Shown: positions 50,301 through 61,415 of the stretch, one piece after another | Layout: every line of letters starts with the position of its first letter | Numbering within the stretch: the first letter of the stretch is position 1 | Assembly: GCA_002803225.1 (NCBI GenBank) | Contig: NXFV01001972.1 | Coordinates: 1-64,000, forward strand | DNA from: Gamarada debralockiae | Taxonomy: Eukaryota; Ascomycota; Leotiomycetes; Helotiales; Hyphodiscaceae | Direction of reading: 5' to 3' | Length of the DNA stretch: 64,000 nt | The notes under the pieces: generated by a model | Told to the model about the DNA's origin: nothing | The model's input: only the letters and a program-made list of their open reading frames with translations | The model's database searches: none | Position numbers and translations under genes: made by a program

Positions 50301-53269
50301 CTCCGCAAACAATTCTTACGGATCTCGATCAAAAGCTTTCCGCTGTCTGCGACGCAGTACTGGTCGCTATTGAGAAGTACAAGAAAGCAATCGGTGAACT
50401 GCCAACATCCACCGAAGATCCAGGATGGCTCGTCAAGAACGACAACGCGCTGTCAAAGTGCATCAAATCTCTCCACTGCGCCAACGTCACTGATCAACTT
50501 GAGCAAGCATTTTCTATCCTCCGAGGCCTTAACCTAGAAGATGATCAAACGAGCAAAGTCGCGGGAGCCATCTTTGCCGTCGCACTTCCGATTCTGGAGC
50601 AATATTTCAATATCCTACAACAATCTGTAATTCACTACGCCCAACTGCACCGCGCAACGTGCAAGACTTCATATATTCTCGCCAAGACGTTCATCCAGAT
50701 CGCGTCCCAAGGATTCTGCACGCCGTCTGAGAAGTCAGATGCTCAAGATGGAAAGACGGAGAAGCTTGACGGTGGTACCGGGCTTGGTGATGGTGAAGGC
50801 GTGGAGGATATCAGCAAAGACATTCAAGATGATGAGGATTTGGATGAATTGGCGCAAGAGCCTAACCAAGGCGAAAAGGGAGAGATAGAAGATGAAAAAG
50901 ACGCTGTTGATATGGCGGATGGTGATATGGAGGGTGAGATGGGCGATGGTGAGGAGAAAGATGATGAAGAGGGCTCAGGAGACGAGAGTAGTGGTGAGGA
51001 AATGGACGAGGAGGCTGGCGATGTGGATGATTTAGATGCTAGGGCTGTCGATGAGAAGATGTGGGATGGCGATGAAGAGCACGCCGAAAAAGATCAGGAG
51101 GGGGATGATTCGAAGGGGAAGGCGTCTAAGGATGAGCAAGTTGCTGCACAGGAAAATAATAAAGAGAGGTTGGAAGTCAATGAAGGCGAGGAGGATGAAG
51201 AGGCTGCTGGTGCGGAGCAGGGCGAGGAAGTTACGCAGCATGATGACATGGAGAAGCATGATCCTCATGCTCAAGAGGGTGAGGTATTGGATCTGCCCGA
51301 TGATATGGAGTTGGATGGCAATGAGGATGAGAAATGCGTTGAGGGTAGTGATGATGGAATGAACGACTTGTCCGATATCGAGGAGGACCCTAAGGAAGAC
51401 GATGAGATTGCGAATGATGGGAAACCAGAAGCCGAGAATATGGATACTCAGGAAGATCAAAATACTGGCTCTGATATGGACATCATCGATCTGGACGAAG
51501 AAAATGAGGATGAGGGCGAGAAGACCGAGGAAGCCGGAGAAAACGCCACAAATGACCCAGGACAAGAGCAGCCTGACGACCAAGAAGGCTTACTCCAAGA
51601 TCGATCCGACGAAGCTAATGCCGATGCCGATAACGCGGTGCCAAGTGACGTTCAAGGTGTCGGAGAGGACCAGGACGAGAACTCCGCCGAAAACCAAACC
51701 GAATCCTCCAGCAAAGCACAACGAAATGAGGGAGCCAAAGGTGGAGAATCTTCGGAGCAGAATGAAGTGGCTGCAGAGGATGGCGAAAAGGGCAGGCAAT
51801 CCAAGGGAGATGCACCTCAAGATTCCAGAGACGAGACACAAGACAACTCCGAAGCCCAGCCGTTCAGGAAACTCGGCGACGCCTTGGAAAGTTGGCATCG
51901 ACAGCAAACTCAAATCAGAGAGCAAGCTAAGCAGAAAGATCAAAGCAAGGACCAGGATGTGGATATGGGTGCTGACAGTTCGGAGTTCCAACACTTACAA
52001 GATGAAAATGCCGAGGCGGATGCTCAAGCTATGGGGACTGCAACGGAGGAACAAGCTCATGCTCTTGATGAATCTATGGCTATTGATACTGAGAGCAAAG
52101 ATAGGCCGGAGACTTTCCAACCCGACGAGGTAGAGCGGGATGATCCCCATGACGATGTCATGGATCTCGAGGACCCATCAACAGCAAAGCAACAAGGAAC
52201 TTCTGACGCATACGAAGGCCGTGCTGGAGCGCTCATTAATCAAGCAAAAGAGGACCGTGACGAATACATAGATGATCCACGCACTCAAACTCGCACCAAC
52301 CTTGAAGACGTGGAAGAAGTCGACACTCAGCTGGACCGCACCCATCTCGATCCAACTCTTGACATCGAATTTCGATCCGCAGCCGACGCTAGACAACAAT
52401 GGATGCACTACGAATCCCTGACCCGCGACCTATCGCTCTCCCTCACCGAACAACTCCGCCTTATCCTCGCCCCTACACTCGCTACAAAGATGCGTGGCGA
52501 CTTCCGCACTGGCAAACGCCTCAACATCAAGCGAATTATCCCATACATCGCATCACAATACAAGCGCGACAAGATCTGGATGCGACGATCCGTGCCCTCA
52601 AAGCGCTCATATCAAATTATGCTAGCAGTCGACGATTCCAAATCGATGGGCGAAAGCGGTTCCGGATCTCTCGCCTTCGAGACACTGGTTATGGTGAGCA
52701 AGAGCTTGAGCATGCTTGAAGTTGGGCAGATTTGTGTTGTTGGTTTTGGAGAGGATGTGAAGGTCGCGCACGAGTTCGAGACACCCTTTAGTTCTGATGC
52801 TGGACCAAAAATCTTCCAGCATTTCGGATTCGAGCAAAATCGAACAGACATCACGAAGCTTGTCAGAGAAAGCATCGAACTTTTCCGTACCGCAAGAGCA
52901 AAGGCCAGTTCCAGTCCGGCGGATCTGTGGCAGATGCAACTCATCATTTCAGATGGAGTTTGTGATTCCTCTGAACATGAACCGATTCGCCGATTGTTGA
53001 GAGAGGCTCTCCAGGAGAGGATCATGATGGTGTTTGTTATCGTGGACGATGTGCGGAATAAGAAGAAAGGAGAGAGCGTGATGGATCTGAAGGAAGCGAA
53101 GTTTGTGAAGGATGAGAGTACTGGCGTTAGCAAAGTGAAGGTGGAGAGATATCTGGATACGTTCCCGTTCCAGTACTATCTCATTGTCAGTGATGTCAAG
53201 GAGTTGCCCGGTGTTTTGGCGACGCTTTTAAGGCAATGGTTTGCTGAGGTTGTTGATTCTTCGAACTGA
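38355..53269 (+). CDS. mdn1: Midasin (MDN1/Rea1), dynein-like AAA ATPase of 60S ribosome assembly
   Basis: A giant nuclear/nucleolar ATPase that removes assembly factors from pre-60S particles. Exons 38355-45629, 45695-46015 and 46073-53269, both introns phase 0, give 4930 aa, the normal size. Start is the ATG at 38355 (MDEELREDGQNG); the open frame extends nine codons upstream only through a TTG. Six AAA modules are marked by P-loops GLAGSGKT (about 304), GETGIGKT (640), GPTSAGKT (1085), GETGCGKT (1378), GRPGVGKT (1760) and GPAGSGKS (2070), with Walker B motifs such as LLDEINLA, LDELNLA and LLDEMNLA. A long helical linker follows, then an Asp/Glu-rich region (about 50700-52350). The C-terminal MIDAS/VWA domain has DDSKSMGESGSG near residue 4717 and NRTDIT. 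Unbroken throughout. Confidence 0.97.
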
Positions 53270-53568
53270 TAGGTTTTATGTATGGAGTTTGATGGGGGCA
53301 TTGTGGGAGTTTGCATCTGTAGGAGTTGCAGGTAGATAGGTCATAATTAAAAGTGTTTCTCAAGGGTGAGTCTGTGTCGACTGCCCAGTTTTCGTTGTTG
53401 CCCAAGCTAGCTGATGGAGTTTGTACTCCTTTCGGGAATTGTTTTGTCCGGTTTGTCTCCGTGCTCTTCCTGTTCATTTCATTTCCAAAGGCTGCAAGCG
53501 GCGCTGTCTCAGACGGCCATCAATCTCGGTCCATCTTCCTTCGAAACCACCGACTAAGCAAATTCAAC

Positions 53569-53983
53569 ATGACGATCTCGGCTACAGTGCAAACAACGAA
53601 GAAAGATAAGCACGGTCATAATCTCCAAGCCAACTCCCTCTTCATAGCGCTCTACTACGTACTCCCAACCCGAACGATTTTCGTTGGGCCTTCTCCCTCC
53701 TGTCGTCGACCAGTTCCGGAACAAAATACTACATCCGTGGGTCTGCTGGACACTGGCGCGCAGAGTACATTCCCATGTCTCCGCTTTCCATCATGAAGGA
53801 ATCTCTCTCGTCTATATGCTTCAGATTGTCGCTTTCAACGCCAGTGAAGTTGATAAGGTGGATCAGTTGATCGGAGAGGGAGACAGAGGCGTCAGTGAAG
53901 CCGAGGAGATGACGTGTCGTGTGTGGGCGCAGAGGGCTTGTGCGAGGATGAGATATCAAGGTTTATTAGAATTTGGGGAGTAG
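53569..53983 (+). pseudogene. Small conserved fungal protein gene, frameshifted (possibly DUF6914-like)
   Basis: Starting at the ATG at 53569, the frame reads NSLFIALYY; the next homologous block is one frame over (NPNDFRWAFSLLSSTSSGTK, YYIRGSAGHWRAEYIPM) and the last returns in a third frame (VAFNASEVDKVDQLIGEGDR, EAEEMTCRVWAQRACARM) to the stop at 53981. Shifts lie near 53655-53668 and 53795-53810. The joined order is that of a small single-domain protein common in moulds; I believe it is of the DUF6914 type but cannot confirm. It is downstream of and on the same strand as midasin. Base errors are possible but two shifts in 400 bp favour a real relic. Confidence 0.6.
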
Positions 53984-54361
53984 GAGGTACAGGGGAGGAT
54001 TTGGGCATTTGAAATGAAGTATATGGAGGGCTGTGAGCGGAACGAGCAGCTGAGGTCGGTGGGTGTTCTGGATTTGTCGCCCTGAGATGCTTTGTGGAAC
54101 CTCTTAGAAATGGAAATTGTGTACCATTTCAGAATGAATTATGGTACTTATCGTCAGTGTGTCTTTTGAGAATTATTGCTTTTTACAAAATATAGTTCTA
54201 AGCTGGATAGATAAAGGGTCTAAATGAATGAGCGAGAAACGCGCAATACCAGTGCCTGCTAGTGCACACTGCTTGCACAATAATTTCCTTCAATTTGCCA
54301 TTTCAACAAACTGTCCAGTTCCAGTCCGCAATATCTCACTTCAGCTACTCCAACTGCTAAC
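53984..54361. other. Short intergenic region
   Basis: Between the frameshifted small gene and the 3' end of the secreted-protein gene. AT-rich, no motif seen. Confidence 0.5.
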
Positions 54362-55045
54362 TTAGCAGTGAGCTGGATTGTTGGGGTACACGTTGCGTGT
54401 GTTGCACGTGTTTGGTGGGGAGAAGAGAGGAGCAGCTGATCAGTTGTCAGTCGTCAAACGTTCCGAGTTATCAAAGGAGAAACCTACAGTTGACACCATA
54501 GTAGTTGGGCGGGTTGCGGACGATGGAGTATGTGCCACCCTCGGTGAGGTTGTCCTCGCAGTTGATTTGGTTTTGGCCACCATTGACAGTGGATGAGCCG
54601 GTCCAGATGTCAATGTGGTTTTGGCCGTTATGGTAGTCAGTGACTTGGCAAACGTTAGCGGAATAACATTGGTCAGTGACAATGGCAACTTACTGCACTG
54701 CTCACAATCGTCCTCGTAACGACCGTACTTGGTCAAGAGGGGAAGGTAGACAATCTCGCAGACGTTCAACTCGCCAGGAGCGGTTGCGATCGTGACAGGG
54801 TCATCGTACGTACCAGAACCTTGGATACAAAAAGTCAGTTATTGAATCAGGTGAAGCTTGGGAAGGGGGCAATTACCTCCGGCAACGTAGTTGCGGCCTC
54901 CGCAGTTGTGTGCGGTAGAAGGCCCAGGAGGGCTGTTGTCTGGGTAGCCGTAGAAGGTAACGATGAAGTTACCAGGAGTGCTACAGGCTGCGCTGAGGCC
55001 AGAGAGGGCAGCACTGACGATAGAGAGGATTGCAATGCACTTCAT
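54362..55045 (-). CDS. Small secreted eight-cysteine protein of unknown function
   Basis: Four exons (54877-55045, 54694-54819, 54488-54643, 54362-54435), all junctions phase 1, give 174 aa. The N-terminus is a classic signal peptide (MKCIAILSIVSAALSGLSA) with cleavage likely before ACSTPG. The mature protein carries eight cysteines (CSTPG, NCGG, VCEIV, DDCEQC, NCED, TCNT, final HC), enough for four disulfides, and aromatic/Gly-rich blocks FIVTFYGYPDN, YLPLLTKYGRYEDDC and HIDIWTGSS. This suggests an extracellular, possibly double-psi-barrel-like protein, as in many small secreted fungal proteins, but I do not recognise the family name. The final intron (GTAGGT...ATCAG) was preferred because it supplies the last two cysteines; without it a stop occurs after RFLL. 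An interaction role with a host or substrate is only a guess. Confidence 0.8.
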
Positions 55046-56469
55046 GTTGACAGTTTGAGAGGTAGAAGGTGGTATAATCAAGGGGTAATAAGGATAGTTG
55101 CTGAGGATGAGTGGAATGGTGAGGGAAATGGCTCGCTTTATAGGTCCTGTGAAGAAAGCAGCAACCCAAAGTCGAAAATCTCATTAGTCGCAGATCTAGT
55201 CTATGGATATAGTGTTTGGCACCTCGCAAAAGCTAACTAAAGCATCTAGCATAAGTTGCCACAAGCTTGATTGTCTTCCTTCCAGGATTACTAACGATTT
55301 TCACCCTTCTCCTCTGAAGTTCGGGGGTCTGAGGGGCCGAGAGTCGAGCCCGAATACGCTCTGTTTGTGCAGCTTAAGCCGGATATACGATTTTGACTCA
55401 GGCGTCATCTGTCGTGATTGGAAGAAAGCGCGGGGGCGGAGGATCGGGGGAAGGGCCGGGGTATCAGCCCCCAGAACGGAAGCGAAGGTACCTGCCTTTT
55501 TCGAGCTTCCCCTCTTCCTGAAACGTTACTCCTACGAAATTGGACAACAAGATCGAGAAAATGACTGTAATTTTGGGCAGATGAATAATCATCGAGACTT
55601 CATGAAGTCATACAAAAGGAAATTGTGCAACCCCGGACTAAGGTCATTTGTTACGTCATGCAATGAAACTCGAAGGGATCAAGACGTCGACCTAATTTCA
55701 TGAATACGAGCCATCGTGCCATCTATCAAGGAACTACTCCCCTTAAACCACGAGTATCCATGATCAGATAAGATTGGGCAGGGTCTTCGACTATATGGGA
55801 AAGGGCCTACCGCTATCACTGAGTAGTGAAAAGCTCAGCTGAAGAAAACTCAGTTTTGTTGCCCAAGATCGGATAAGTAGAAGGTTGACATAAAATGTGC
55901 GTCAATCTGGTTCGGGCGCAAGTTCCTACAAAGAAACATCTAAGAACGTTAGAATAAGCTTGAACAGTAAACTAGTCCCTCCGAAGTTAGTATGCCCGGC
56001 TCCCGTTTGTGTAGTGCATTTTGGGGCTCTTTGCCGTTCTGGCATATACGAAGGCGGACGGCTTTGAAATCCGGTGACCCTTTTCGCGAGGGCTACCCTC
56101 ACACTTCGGTCGCGATAATAAACCCGCCTCAAATTTAACTCTCTTATAACCTATATGTAGCAAGACAGCTACTTCTCCTATATCATCTGAGCCCTTAAAT
56201 GAGAATTTCATGTGTTGGGCTGATTTTAAATCCGAGTTTGAAACATAGAGATTTTGGTGTTCCGAGGCCTCGCTTAGGCGTCACCAGCCGTCCGCCCCGC
56301 CTTCGTACAGTAGGACATGGTTTTCGCCTATCCGATCAACTGGCAAACGCACCCTTTTTCGGCCTTAGGCACCAACACCGCAGGGAACATCAAAACAAAC
56401 ACTATATTTCACGCGTAAATAAACCCTTTAATTTTACTATTTCTCAACTCTAACGCTATATAATTCGCA
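55046..56469. other. Intergenic region entering the transposon island
   Basis: Promoter of the secreted-protein gene on the left; further right the sequence becomes AT-rich and probably includes the left flank of the piggyBac relic. No complete gene. I did not find a convincing left terminus for the transposon. Confidence 0.5.
55137..55142 (-). promoter_or_regulatory. TATA-like box of the secreted-protein gene
   Basis: TATAAA on the minus strand, about 92 bp upstream of the start codon at 55045. Supported only by sequence and spacing. Confidence 0.35.
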
Positions 56470-57690
56470 ATGGCAGAGGTGCAACCTGATCCTACTGATA
56501 AGGGTACTCTACGGCCCAAACGGAAGCCCCTCCAGAAATCAGGTGATACGTTTATCCCAATGGATGCCCCCGAATTTGAATCCCACGTAATGCTTCTTTA
56601 ACACGTTACTCCACTTAACGCCCTAGGTATTTTTAGCTAGTTCCTACTAGACCGAATACTCGATATTATAGTGGAAAACACTAATAAAATGGATGGGCGG
56701 GCATACGGCCCCTGGAAGCCTCATGCCCGGGCTCAAGAGTAGGTCCCATTGACGATAAAGGAGCTCAAATTATATATTGCAATTCTTATTAATATGAGTT
56801 TGTATTTCAAACTAAAGCTTGAAACCTATTAGTCTACAGACCTTGATACGCCATTCTATATAGTAGCTTGATATATGAGCTTACGACAGTTTCAAGTACT
56901 CTATCGTCGTCTTCAGATATCATGTCCAGCTAATAGTGAAGAGTTACCTAATCTTTAGAGTAAAGTACATAGCTTTCACTAATTATTTTATATGCAACTA
57001 ACACATATAGACCTATAGTTAAAGCCTCTAAATTCTTATATTCAAGCAGTCTGTACCCAGTTGTAGCATCTAGGTCAAGATTTTACAGTTGATAAAGCGA
57101 TATCACGTTTTAAAAGATAAGTACATAAGGTAATCATAATACTAGGGAAGTTAATTCCTATAGGATTTAAGATATAGGTAATTATTAAATTGGGCTACTT
57201 CCTTAAATGGGTATAGCATTATAAGGGAAAGAAGGGGGTCTTGTGGAAGTTATAGTACTAAAGGAGCTTGGCTTTAGTACTAAGCCAAAACGAGACGGAA
57301 ACAAGACAGCTGCAGTAGTACTACACCTCTTAGACCTTTTTAAGCTTACAATTATTTGATATCATATTTATCTCGACAACTTATTCGCATTGGACGTATT
57401 AGTTAGATATCTACGATCACGTGGATGGGCAGCGACTAGCACTTGTCGAAAGGATTCAGGGGATTTACTTGTGACAGTTCTGGCGAATGTCACCTGATTG
57501 CGCTGCCTGCGCGTCCTGGAGTTATATTAGACTTCGTCTCTCCTTACTTAATATCTTCGTTAATACAGCACCTTCTGCAAATACGTCCCTTGTGATGTCG
57601 ACCCTCCTATTAGGGGTTGTAGAGCTGTCACATTATACTAAGGTCATCACCTTGGCCTAGGAAGACCCGCAAAGAATATCCCGACCGTCG
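56470..57690 (+). mobile_element. piggyBac-type transposase relic (DDE_Tnp_1_7), RIP-like decay
   Basis: From the ATG at 56470 (MAEVQPDPTDKGTLRPKRKP), one frame reads as a piggyBac-like transposase interrupted by many stops: DGRAYGPWKPHARAQE*VPL, TIKELKLYIAILINM, ETY*STDLDTPFYIVA*YMS, LRQFQVLYRRLQIS, FTVDKAISRFKR, and GFKI*VIIKLGYFLKWV*HY. Most stops stand where the family has Trp (TGG to TAG/TGA) or Gln (CAG to TAG). Recognisable coding ends near 57660. Ends of the element were not identified, so the given span is the coding relic only. The surrounding DNA is AT-rich. Confidence 0.75.
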
Positions 57691-58025
57691 CTGTGAAGGC
57701 CTGAAGAATATCACGTCGAAGTTATAGGTCACTGAACACCGACTCGTTATAGTGAAGAGAAAATGATAATCCCTTGTCAATTAGGCCAAGCCTTCTCGAT
57801 CGTGCAATTCTCTTACACAAAATAACTTGTTTCTACCTTATCTTCTAGGTTTCTTTTCGCCCTTGACTTCCTAATTTTACAAGATTAATTTCCCAGGCAA
57901 GCTTCCCGTAGTACTTCCTGTACTGGATGAGGTGTGAACTAGGCAGAAGGAAAAGTCGAGATGTTTGAGAGGCGAGAAAGAACTGACTTTTCAGTCATTA
58001 CCTTTTTCAGCAGAATCTCTACGAG
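57691..58025. other. AT-rich spacer between the two transposon relics
   Basis: No coding trace could be assigned. It may be the 3' part of the piggyBac element. Confidence 0.4.
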
Positions 58026-58098
58026 TACAGTCAGATTCCGAGCAAAAATCAAAGCAAGTCTCAGTAGTACAGTACTACACAACAAGTTTCCGTGATTT
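58026..58098. repeat. Left terminal inverted repeat of the Tc1-like relic, with an internal insertion
   Basis: Outer block 58026-58039 and inner block 58084-58098 match the right end, but are separated by 44 bp against 2 bp on the right. The extra segment includes the near-perfect palindrome GTAGTACAGTACTAC at 58064-58078. Confidence 0.7.
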
Positions 58099-59429
58099 TT
58101 TTCGGTGATTTCGCATCATCATAACTACAACTACCTTTCTATATATAACTCTACCAATTTAAAAGTAATTGATATGCTAAGTAGATGCAATTGATCGCTG
58201 AATTATACGCTACAATTTGCACAAAAAAAAGTTAGAAAATATAGCTAGCTTTCATCTAATATTTTGTATGCCAGCTATCTGCCTTGATACAAGCCTTGAT
58301 CCTACGGGGCATACTTTAGTATAATTTATCGAACAACTCCTTGTCTAATGTATCCTAGGCTGCTTGCAAACAACTCTCCAGCCTCTAGCGTACATATTCT
58401 GTTTCGGATTTATCTTCTATAATATCTAGAAACATCTCGCAAATTCTAGTTTTCAAGTGCCACCAAATGTGCTCGATCGGGTTCAAATCAGGGGAGTATA
58501 CTACTAGTTCATGACCAAAAGAATGCCTCTTTCGGCAAACTATTCCTTAACTTTCTTTATAGTATAAATAGAGGCATTATCCTACATGAATTCATACTCT
58601 AGGAACTCTATATTCTTTATTAATAGTTCTACCTAAGTGTTCAAGACCTCCAAATATGACTCTGTAGAGTACCTATGCTTAGCTGACTCGAAATCCCGGT
58701 CTATAATATAGAGATTAGACCTCCTATTATCCTAAAAGCATCCCTAGACTATAACCTTTATATTCTTATTCGTGCCGTATGTCTAAACTATATCAGGTTA
58801 CCACTTTGGGTAGTGAGGCGCTAACACCATTTACCCCGCTTTTCTCGCCCTCTCTCTACCGAGTATTTATTACTCTAGTATATTATCCTCTACTCTTCTA
58901 GCCTCCAATCTTTGTATTTGAGGCACTAGGCCAACCGTGTAGCTGTATGCTTCTTTGTGAGGAAAGGACGGCGTTTGCACTTCTATTTTTTAAGCCTATA
59001 CTTCTTTAAGATCTTTTTGACTATCGATTTCGAGTAAGTAAGGAGACAAGCTTTTATCGTCTCTTTATAAGTATCTTTGGGATTTGCCCTAGCGTAGCGT
59101 AATACTCTGCGTTCTTCTAAAGAGGTATACGAAAGGGGACGGCCAGATCTGTGTTGTGAGGCGCCATCTTCGCGGAGGTATTCGAGGTTAATCGCGTCGG
59201 CGATAGTAGAATAAGGAAGGTTATAATACTTTGAGATCTTAGAAGTTTTTGCGCTACTAGCTTTTATCCCAGATATCTGTCCTCTTTAGAATACAGACAA
59301 TTTCTTCTTCTTAATCTTATTCCCGTCAATTGGACCGAGAGGAGTGCGTTGTGTTAAGAGACTCATAATATAAGTGTGTAGGTTAGTAGGAGCTGGACAC
59401 GAAAATCGCGCTTTTACGCGTTTTCGCTT

Positions 59430-59460
59430 AAATCACGGAAACTTATGGCACCTGACTGTA
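59430..59460. repeat. Right terminal inverted repeat of the Tc1-like relic
   Basis: Contains AAATCACGGAAACTT followed by GGCACCTGACTGTA, the inverse of the left-end blocks. Compact, about 31 bp. Confidence 0.75.
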
Positions 59461-60389
59461 CTAGATTGTAGTCGAAGAACGCAAACTCATATATTTCGTG
59501 AATCGGGCCCATAAAAGTTTCAGGGGTGAAGATCAGAGCTTTCTCATGCCCATTGTATTTTTTGGCCCTAGATGAGTAGCCGCATAGATATATATAGACC
59601 TCTTGTTATCTCCATCGGTATAGTAAATTAAATAAAGCAAATGTAATAGTGCTGGATTTTGAAAGCAGATTGCCACTGAAGCCTGGGGAGTGGAGCCATC
59701 CTCTCTAGGCTATAGTGAAGGAAGCCTGAAGGAGGCCTAGTTGTAAGCTTCTGTGTTGTTGCCCTACCAGAGCTTTACTCTCTATAAATACAGGCTACAT
59801 ATTACTGTAAAATAGCAATTGGTTAGAGTCAAGCAAATCACTACATGCTTTATATTGCCTCAGGCCTGTGAATCCAACAAATAGATTGTATAATTGGCAG
59901 CCACATGACCGTTTAAGTACTAGTCCCGTGATATCTGCACTAGGATCTACTTTTACTATTACTTAAGTAATAAAAGGGAATATGTATTCTATCGTATATA
60001 ATATTTAAGCTAATATGCTCATTAGGCCTTAGGCAAAAAAATAACAGTATGTCTCCAGAGATCACAAAATCTTACTCAGAATCATAGAGGTTATTAAGCT
60101 CCGATATTCGAAGGGATATTGCGGGCGTATAGGTACAGCGGCCCCATCCGCAATCCCCCTATCTGTGATACTAATTATAGGATATTGAAGTACACCTCCA
60201 GTCAGACTACTAACTTCTATAAATTCGGGAAGAAAACTACACAGTGCCCAATTCAAGTTGTCCAACTAAAGCGACAGCACATTCTTCTCGATCGTTTGTA
60301 AGAAGATAAACAGCATATGTTCTTCAACAATATCACTTACCCATATAAGCACGTTCGTTGTTTACGAGGACTGCACAAGTCCAACAGTC
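59461..60389. other. AT-rich region right of the Tc1-like relic
   Basis: No gene recognised. It probably contains further decayed repeat sequence and the old promoter of the dehydrogenase relic. Confidence 0.45.
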
Positions 60390-61415
60390 ATGTCACAATC
60401 AAATATGACCCTCCAACTCACTCGCCCATTCCTGCATCCTCTCCAGTCCTCTCCCCGACCACTCTCCCCACGCTTCCCACCTATCCCCAACTCAGGCTAT
60501 GCTCTCGTCAAAATCCACTTCTACTCCATCCAACCCTCCGATAAATTAAACGCCAAGGGATCCTTCCCAAAGACAACCTTCCCCGCGTCCCAGGGCGTGA
60601 CTACTTCGGTGTCGTCATCGACATCGCGGACGAGTCTACCGAGTCCAAGAAGAAGAAGAGGTGGATCGGGAAAGAGGCCTACGAGACTAGCGGATCTACA
60701 CTGGGCTTTCAACTCGATGGCACGCACGCGCAGTTCTGCCTTGTCCCTGAGGAAGCACTGATTGAAAAAAACGTGTCATTTGTCATCACTCCAGGCTGCG
60801 ACCGTCGGCGTGCCGTTCACGGCTGCACTGCTGTGTCTGAGGCGGGCGCGGGCGAGCGAGGAAGACGTTGTCCTCGTGATTGAGGCCAATGGCGCGACTG
60901 TGTCGTCGATAGTGTAGGTTGCGAAGGCTATGGGTTGCAAACGTGTGCTGACGGCATTACGGCGAGCGGAGGACAGTCCGGACGTGAATCTTGCGTTCGG
61001 GGACTACGACGCTGTCCTTCAATCCACCATTCCGACCCTCACGGATGAGCGAGGCGTCGACATCGTCGTCGACACTGTAGGTAATCTTGCACTGATGGCA
61101 GCGGCTGTGAAGCAGCTTGCGATAAGGGGCCGGTACGCGTGGATCTCTGCGCCGCGTGGGACCGCGAGCACGGAATTCTCGTTCGACATCTTCCAGGCGT
61201 ATCGGAAGGAGATAGAGTTTGTGGGTTGCAACACAGGGAATTATACCGTCACAGAAGTTGCGGAGGATATGCACATGTTGAAGAAGTGGTTTGACAGTGG
61301 GGTTCTCAAGGCAAGGGATGAGGAGGCGTTCGAGAAGGTGGGCTTAGATGATGCGATTGAGAAGGGATATAGGAAAGAAGCGGGAGGCAATCAAGTGGTT
61401 ATTGCGACAGTGTAA
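60390..61415 (+). pseudogene. Zinc-type/MDR dehydrogenase (trans-enoyl-reductase-like), broken
   Basis: The N-terminal frame (SGYALVKIHFYSIQPSDKLN) shifts near 60557-60562, where the next frame continues ILPKDNLPRVPGRDYFGVV, the GroES-like part of medium-chain dehydrogenases (quinone reductase and trans-enoyl reductase group). A second shift lies near 60768-60785, leading to SLQAATVGVPFTAALLCLRR and VVLVIEANGATVSSIV, with a TAG at 60915-60917 where the Rossmann-type motif expects CAG (Gln before VAKAMGCKRV). The rest is open: GVDIVVDTVGNLALM, GRYAWISAPRGT, and a normal C-terminus ending NQVVIATV. Such enzymes often serve in secondary metabolism. It has three lesions and is best taken as a pseudogene, although the last 161 codons are intact. 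Confidence 0.8.

Larger units (their letters stand above)
58026..59460 (-). mobile_element. Tc1/mariner-like DNA transposon relic with both termini
   Basis: The minus strand from 59366 (MSLLTQRTPLGPIDGNKIKK) to about 58256 encodes a Tc1/mariner-type transposase in pieces: an HTH-like part (KISKYYNLPYSTIADAI, LEERRVLRYARANP) and the catalytic end with DNASIYTIKKVKE, DLNPIEHIWWHLKT, LESCLQAAWDTLDKELFD-like text and HTKY at the end. Stops replace Trp and Gln codons in many places. Terminal repeats TACAGTCAGATTCC (58026) and, inverted, TACAGTCAGGTGCC (ending 59460) bound the unit, with TA at each tip as expected for TA target duplication. An inner shared block AAGTTTCCGTGATTT sits at 58084-58098 and, inverted, 59430-59444. 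Confidence 0.85.

Noticed and set aside
51032..51583. Minus-strand hydrophobic frame resembling a membrane protein
   Set aside because: It is the antisense of GAT/GAG-rich codons, which always reads as Ile/Leu-rich; no start context or family motif.
51402..52133. 243-codon basic frame inside midasin
   Set aside because: It is a +1 shadow of the Asp/Glu-rich low-complexity region, not an overlapping gene.
54378..54596. Plus-strand frame over the secreted-protein gene
   Set aside because: It is antisense to exons 3 and 4 of a well-supported spliced gene.
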